Part shown: piece after piece, positions 8,630 through 9,192 of the stretch | Position numbering within the stretch: the stretch's first letter is position 1 | Layout of the letters: each line of letters begins with the position of its first letter | Source: Anaerolineaceae bacterium | GTDB taxonomy: Bacteria > Chloroflexota > Anaerolineae > Anaerolineales > Anaerolineaceae | Assembly (NCBI GenBank): GCA_003448875.1 | Contig: DLXG01000107.1 | Coordinates: 1 to 9,192 of the forward strand | Direction: 5' to 3' | Length of the DNA: 9,192 nt | Translations under genes and position numbers: made by a program | Notes under the pieces: model-generated | Seen by the model: the letters and a program-made list of their open reading frames with translations, nothing else | Told to the model about the DNA's origin: nothing | Databases searched by the model: none

Positions 8630-8657
8630 ATTATATAATATCAATAAAAATGTGCAA
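8630..8657 (-). promoter_or_regulatory. Likely promoter for the cpaB-cpaE-cpaF-tadB-tadC operon
   Basis: On the minus strand a perfect TATAAT (8635 to 8630) is preceded by TTGCAC (8657 to 8652) with a 16-base spacer. Transcription would begin near 8623 and give a leader of about 115 bases before cpaB. The -35 box is a weak match to TTGACA. The layout is nearly the same as that of the pilin promoter, which makes both more believable. Confidence 0.6.
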
Positions 8658-8712
8658 GGATTATCGCAAGTAAATTACTTATTACTTTTGAAAGTTCGGT
8701 ATGCAATTAATA

Positions 8713-8740
8713 GATAAACCCTGCTCTGGCAGGGTTTATC
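8713..8740 (-). terminator. Hairpin after the first flp gene (terminator or attenuator)
   Basis: A perfect 12-bp stem (8713 to 8724 with 8729 to 8740) closes a TCTG loop, 31 bases after the pilin stop codon. The minus-strand sequence after it (TATTAATTGCAT) is A/T-rich but lacks a real T-run. It may therefore terminate only in part, or protect the 3' end of the pilin mRNA, letting some transcription continue into cpaB. Confidence 0.7.
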
Positions 8741-8771
8741 AGAATGTGCTGAAATGTGTGTTGATGTTGGA

Positions 8772-8918
8772 TTAGATAGCATTCATGATGTTGGAGAAGA
8801 TGTTGCCGATGGCCGGGCCGAGCAATGCCAAAATAACGATCACAACGACAGCAACCAAAACAAGAATTAACGCGTATTCAACCAGGCCTTGGGCTTTTTC
8901 TTTGGGAGCGAATAACAT
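8772..8918 (-). CDS. flp: Flp-type Tad pilin, complete (48 residues)
   Basis: This is the major subunit of the Tad (type IVc) pilus. The 48-residue prepilin starts MLFAPKEKAQGLVEYALIL and has a short charged leader, one long hydrophobic helix (about 16 to 33) and a short tail (GPAIGNIFSNIMNAI). The QGLVEY segment fits the Flp motif, with Glu and Tyr at +5 and +6 of the mature protein if cleavage is after A9. That puts Ala at -1, where most Flp prepilins have Gly. The ATG at 8918 has a near-perfect AGGAGGTGA ribosome-binding site 6 bases away, which fits a very abundant product. It has its own promoter upstream and a hairpin downstream. A second copy lies at the window end. The product is short but unmistakable. 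Confidence 0.95.
   Translation of the reverse strand: MLFAPKEKAQGLVEYALILVLVAVVVIVILALLGPAIGNIFSNIMNAI
8773..8846. repeat. Direct repeat, copy 1 (3' half of first flp gene)
   Basis: These 74 bases are identical to 9119 to 9192, at an offset of 346 bases. They cover the last 24 codons of the pilin gene plus two bases of the stop codon. Identity stops within the stop codon (TAA here, TAG in the other copy). The other end cannot be judged because the window stops. Confidence 0.97.
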
Positions 8919-8971
8919 GACTGTTCACCTCCTTTCTGCTCATAACTAAATACATACTAAATCTAAACATC

Positions 8972-8999
8972 ATTATAACTATATCAACATCTAATGCAA
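8972..8999 (-). promoter_or_regulatory. Likely promoter for the first flp gene
   Basis: On the minus strand a perfect TATAAT (8977 to 8972) is preceded by TTGCAT (8999 to 8994) with a 16-base spacer. The expected start near 8965 leaves a leader of about 47 bases ending in the strong pilin ribosome-binding site. It sits between the terminator of the second pilin copy and this gene, so the first pilin can be transcribed alone. TTGATAT occurs within the spacer, as in the cpaB promoter. Confidence 0.65.
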
Positions 9000-9061
9000 G
9001 ACTTATTAATTACAAATGCCTTACAAAACAAAAGATATTCCCGCCGTTAATATTTGCGTAA

Positions 9062-9094
9062 AATATAACCCCCTCAACTTGAGGGGGTTATATT
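9062..9094 (-). terminator. Intrinsic terminator after the second flp gene
   Basis: A perfect 14-bp stem (9062 to 9075 with 9081 to 9094) has a core of GAGGGGG/CCCCCTC and a 5-base loop. It lies 23 bases after the stop codon of the partial pilin gene. On the minus strand the stem ends in TATATT and continues with TT, giving a short T-rich tail. Its sequence is unlike the hairpin after the first pilin gene. Confidence 0.8.
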
Positions 9095-9117
9095 GTGATG
9101 CATTGGTGGATGGGTTG

Positions 9118-9192
9118 CTAGATAGCATTCATGATGTTGGAGAAGATGTTGCCGATGGCCGGGCCGAGCAATGCCAAAATAACGATCACAAC
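9118..9192 (-). CDS. flp: Second Flp-type Tad pilin, C-terminal part (start beyond window)
   Basis: The visible 24 codons and TAG stop encode VVIVILALLGPAIGNIFSNI plus MNAI, the same C-terminus as the complete pilin downstream. The N-terminal prepilin motif, ribosome-binding site and promoter lie outside the window. Every visible sense codon is identical in DNA to the first copy, while the stop codon and 3' flank differ. It is thus a true second gene, not a misassembled copy. Its transcript would end at the hairpin at 9062 to 9094. By its neighbours it belongs to the same Tad pilus locus; whether the two mature pilins are identical cannot be seen. Confidence 0.9.
   Translation of the reverse strand, partial: VVIVILALLGPAIGNIFSNIMNAI
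9119..9192. repeat. Direct repeat, copy 2 (3' part of second flp gene, cut by window edge)
   Basis: This is identical base for base to 8773 to 8846. The identity runs to the window edge, so the true repeat may be longer and may cover the whole pilin gene. Confidence 0.97.

Overview
The window looks like a chromosomal piece from a Chloroflexota bacterium, probably of the Anaerolineae type. This is inferred from gene content and protein flavour, not from a marker gene. The evidence is a Tad/Flp pilus locus with no secretin or other outer-membrane component visible, a CpaE/TadZ protein carrying a complete response-regulator receiver domain, very short Flp pilins of the QGLVEYALIL type, and an EF-P with Arg at the loop tip. 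All genes lie on the minus strand, so transcription runs from the right end of the window to the left. No gap without a gene exceeds 300 bases; the longest is about 265 bases, between the first pilin and cpaB.

Right part (about 9192 to 2706): a Tad (tight adherence) type IVc pilus locus. In transcription order it holds a second Flp pilin cut by the window edge, a hairpin terminator, a promoter, a complete 48-residue Flp pilin, a second hairpin, a second promoter, cpaB (SAF/RcpC), a receiver-CpaE/TadZ fusion, the CpaF/TadA ATPase, tadB and tadC. The pilins are the fibre subunits, CpaF powers assembly, TadB and TadC are the inner-membrane platform, CpaE is expected to place the machine in the cell, and CpaB is a membrane-anchored accessory protein. 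Prepilin peptidase and minor pseudopilins are not in the window.

Middle (about 2647 to 1216): comF, a phosphoribosyltransferase-like protein linked to DNA uptake, follows tadC after about 60 bases. It is followed by the long form of the ribosome hibernation factor hpf, which ends in a strong intrinsic terminator.

Left part (about 1206 to 1): a clear sigma-70-type promoter drives efp (elongation factor P), then a small cysteine-rich protein of unknown function, then a HAD-family hydrolase that runs off the window. The last two overlap by four bases (ATGA), so this looks like one operon.

I did not find a wholly new system. The points most worth a second look are the two pilin genes whose visible coding sequence is identical while the flanks differ, the matching promoter layout of the pilin and the assembly operon, the apparently phosphorylatable receiver on CpaE/TadZ, comF placed directly after tadC, and the cysteine-rich small protein.
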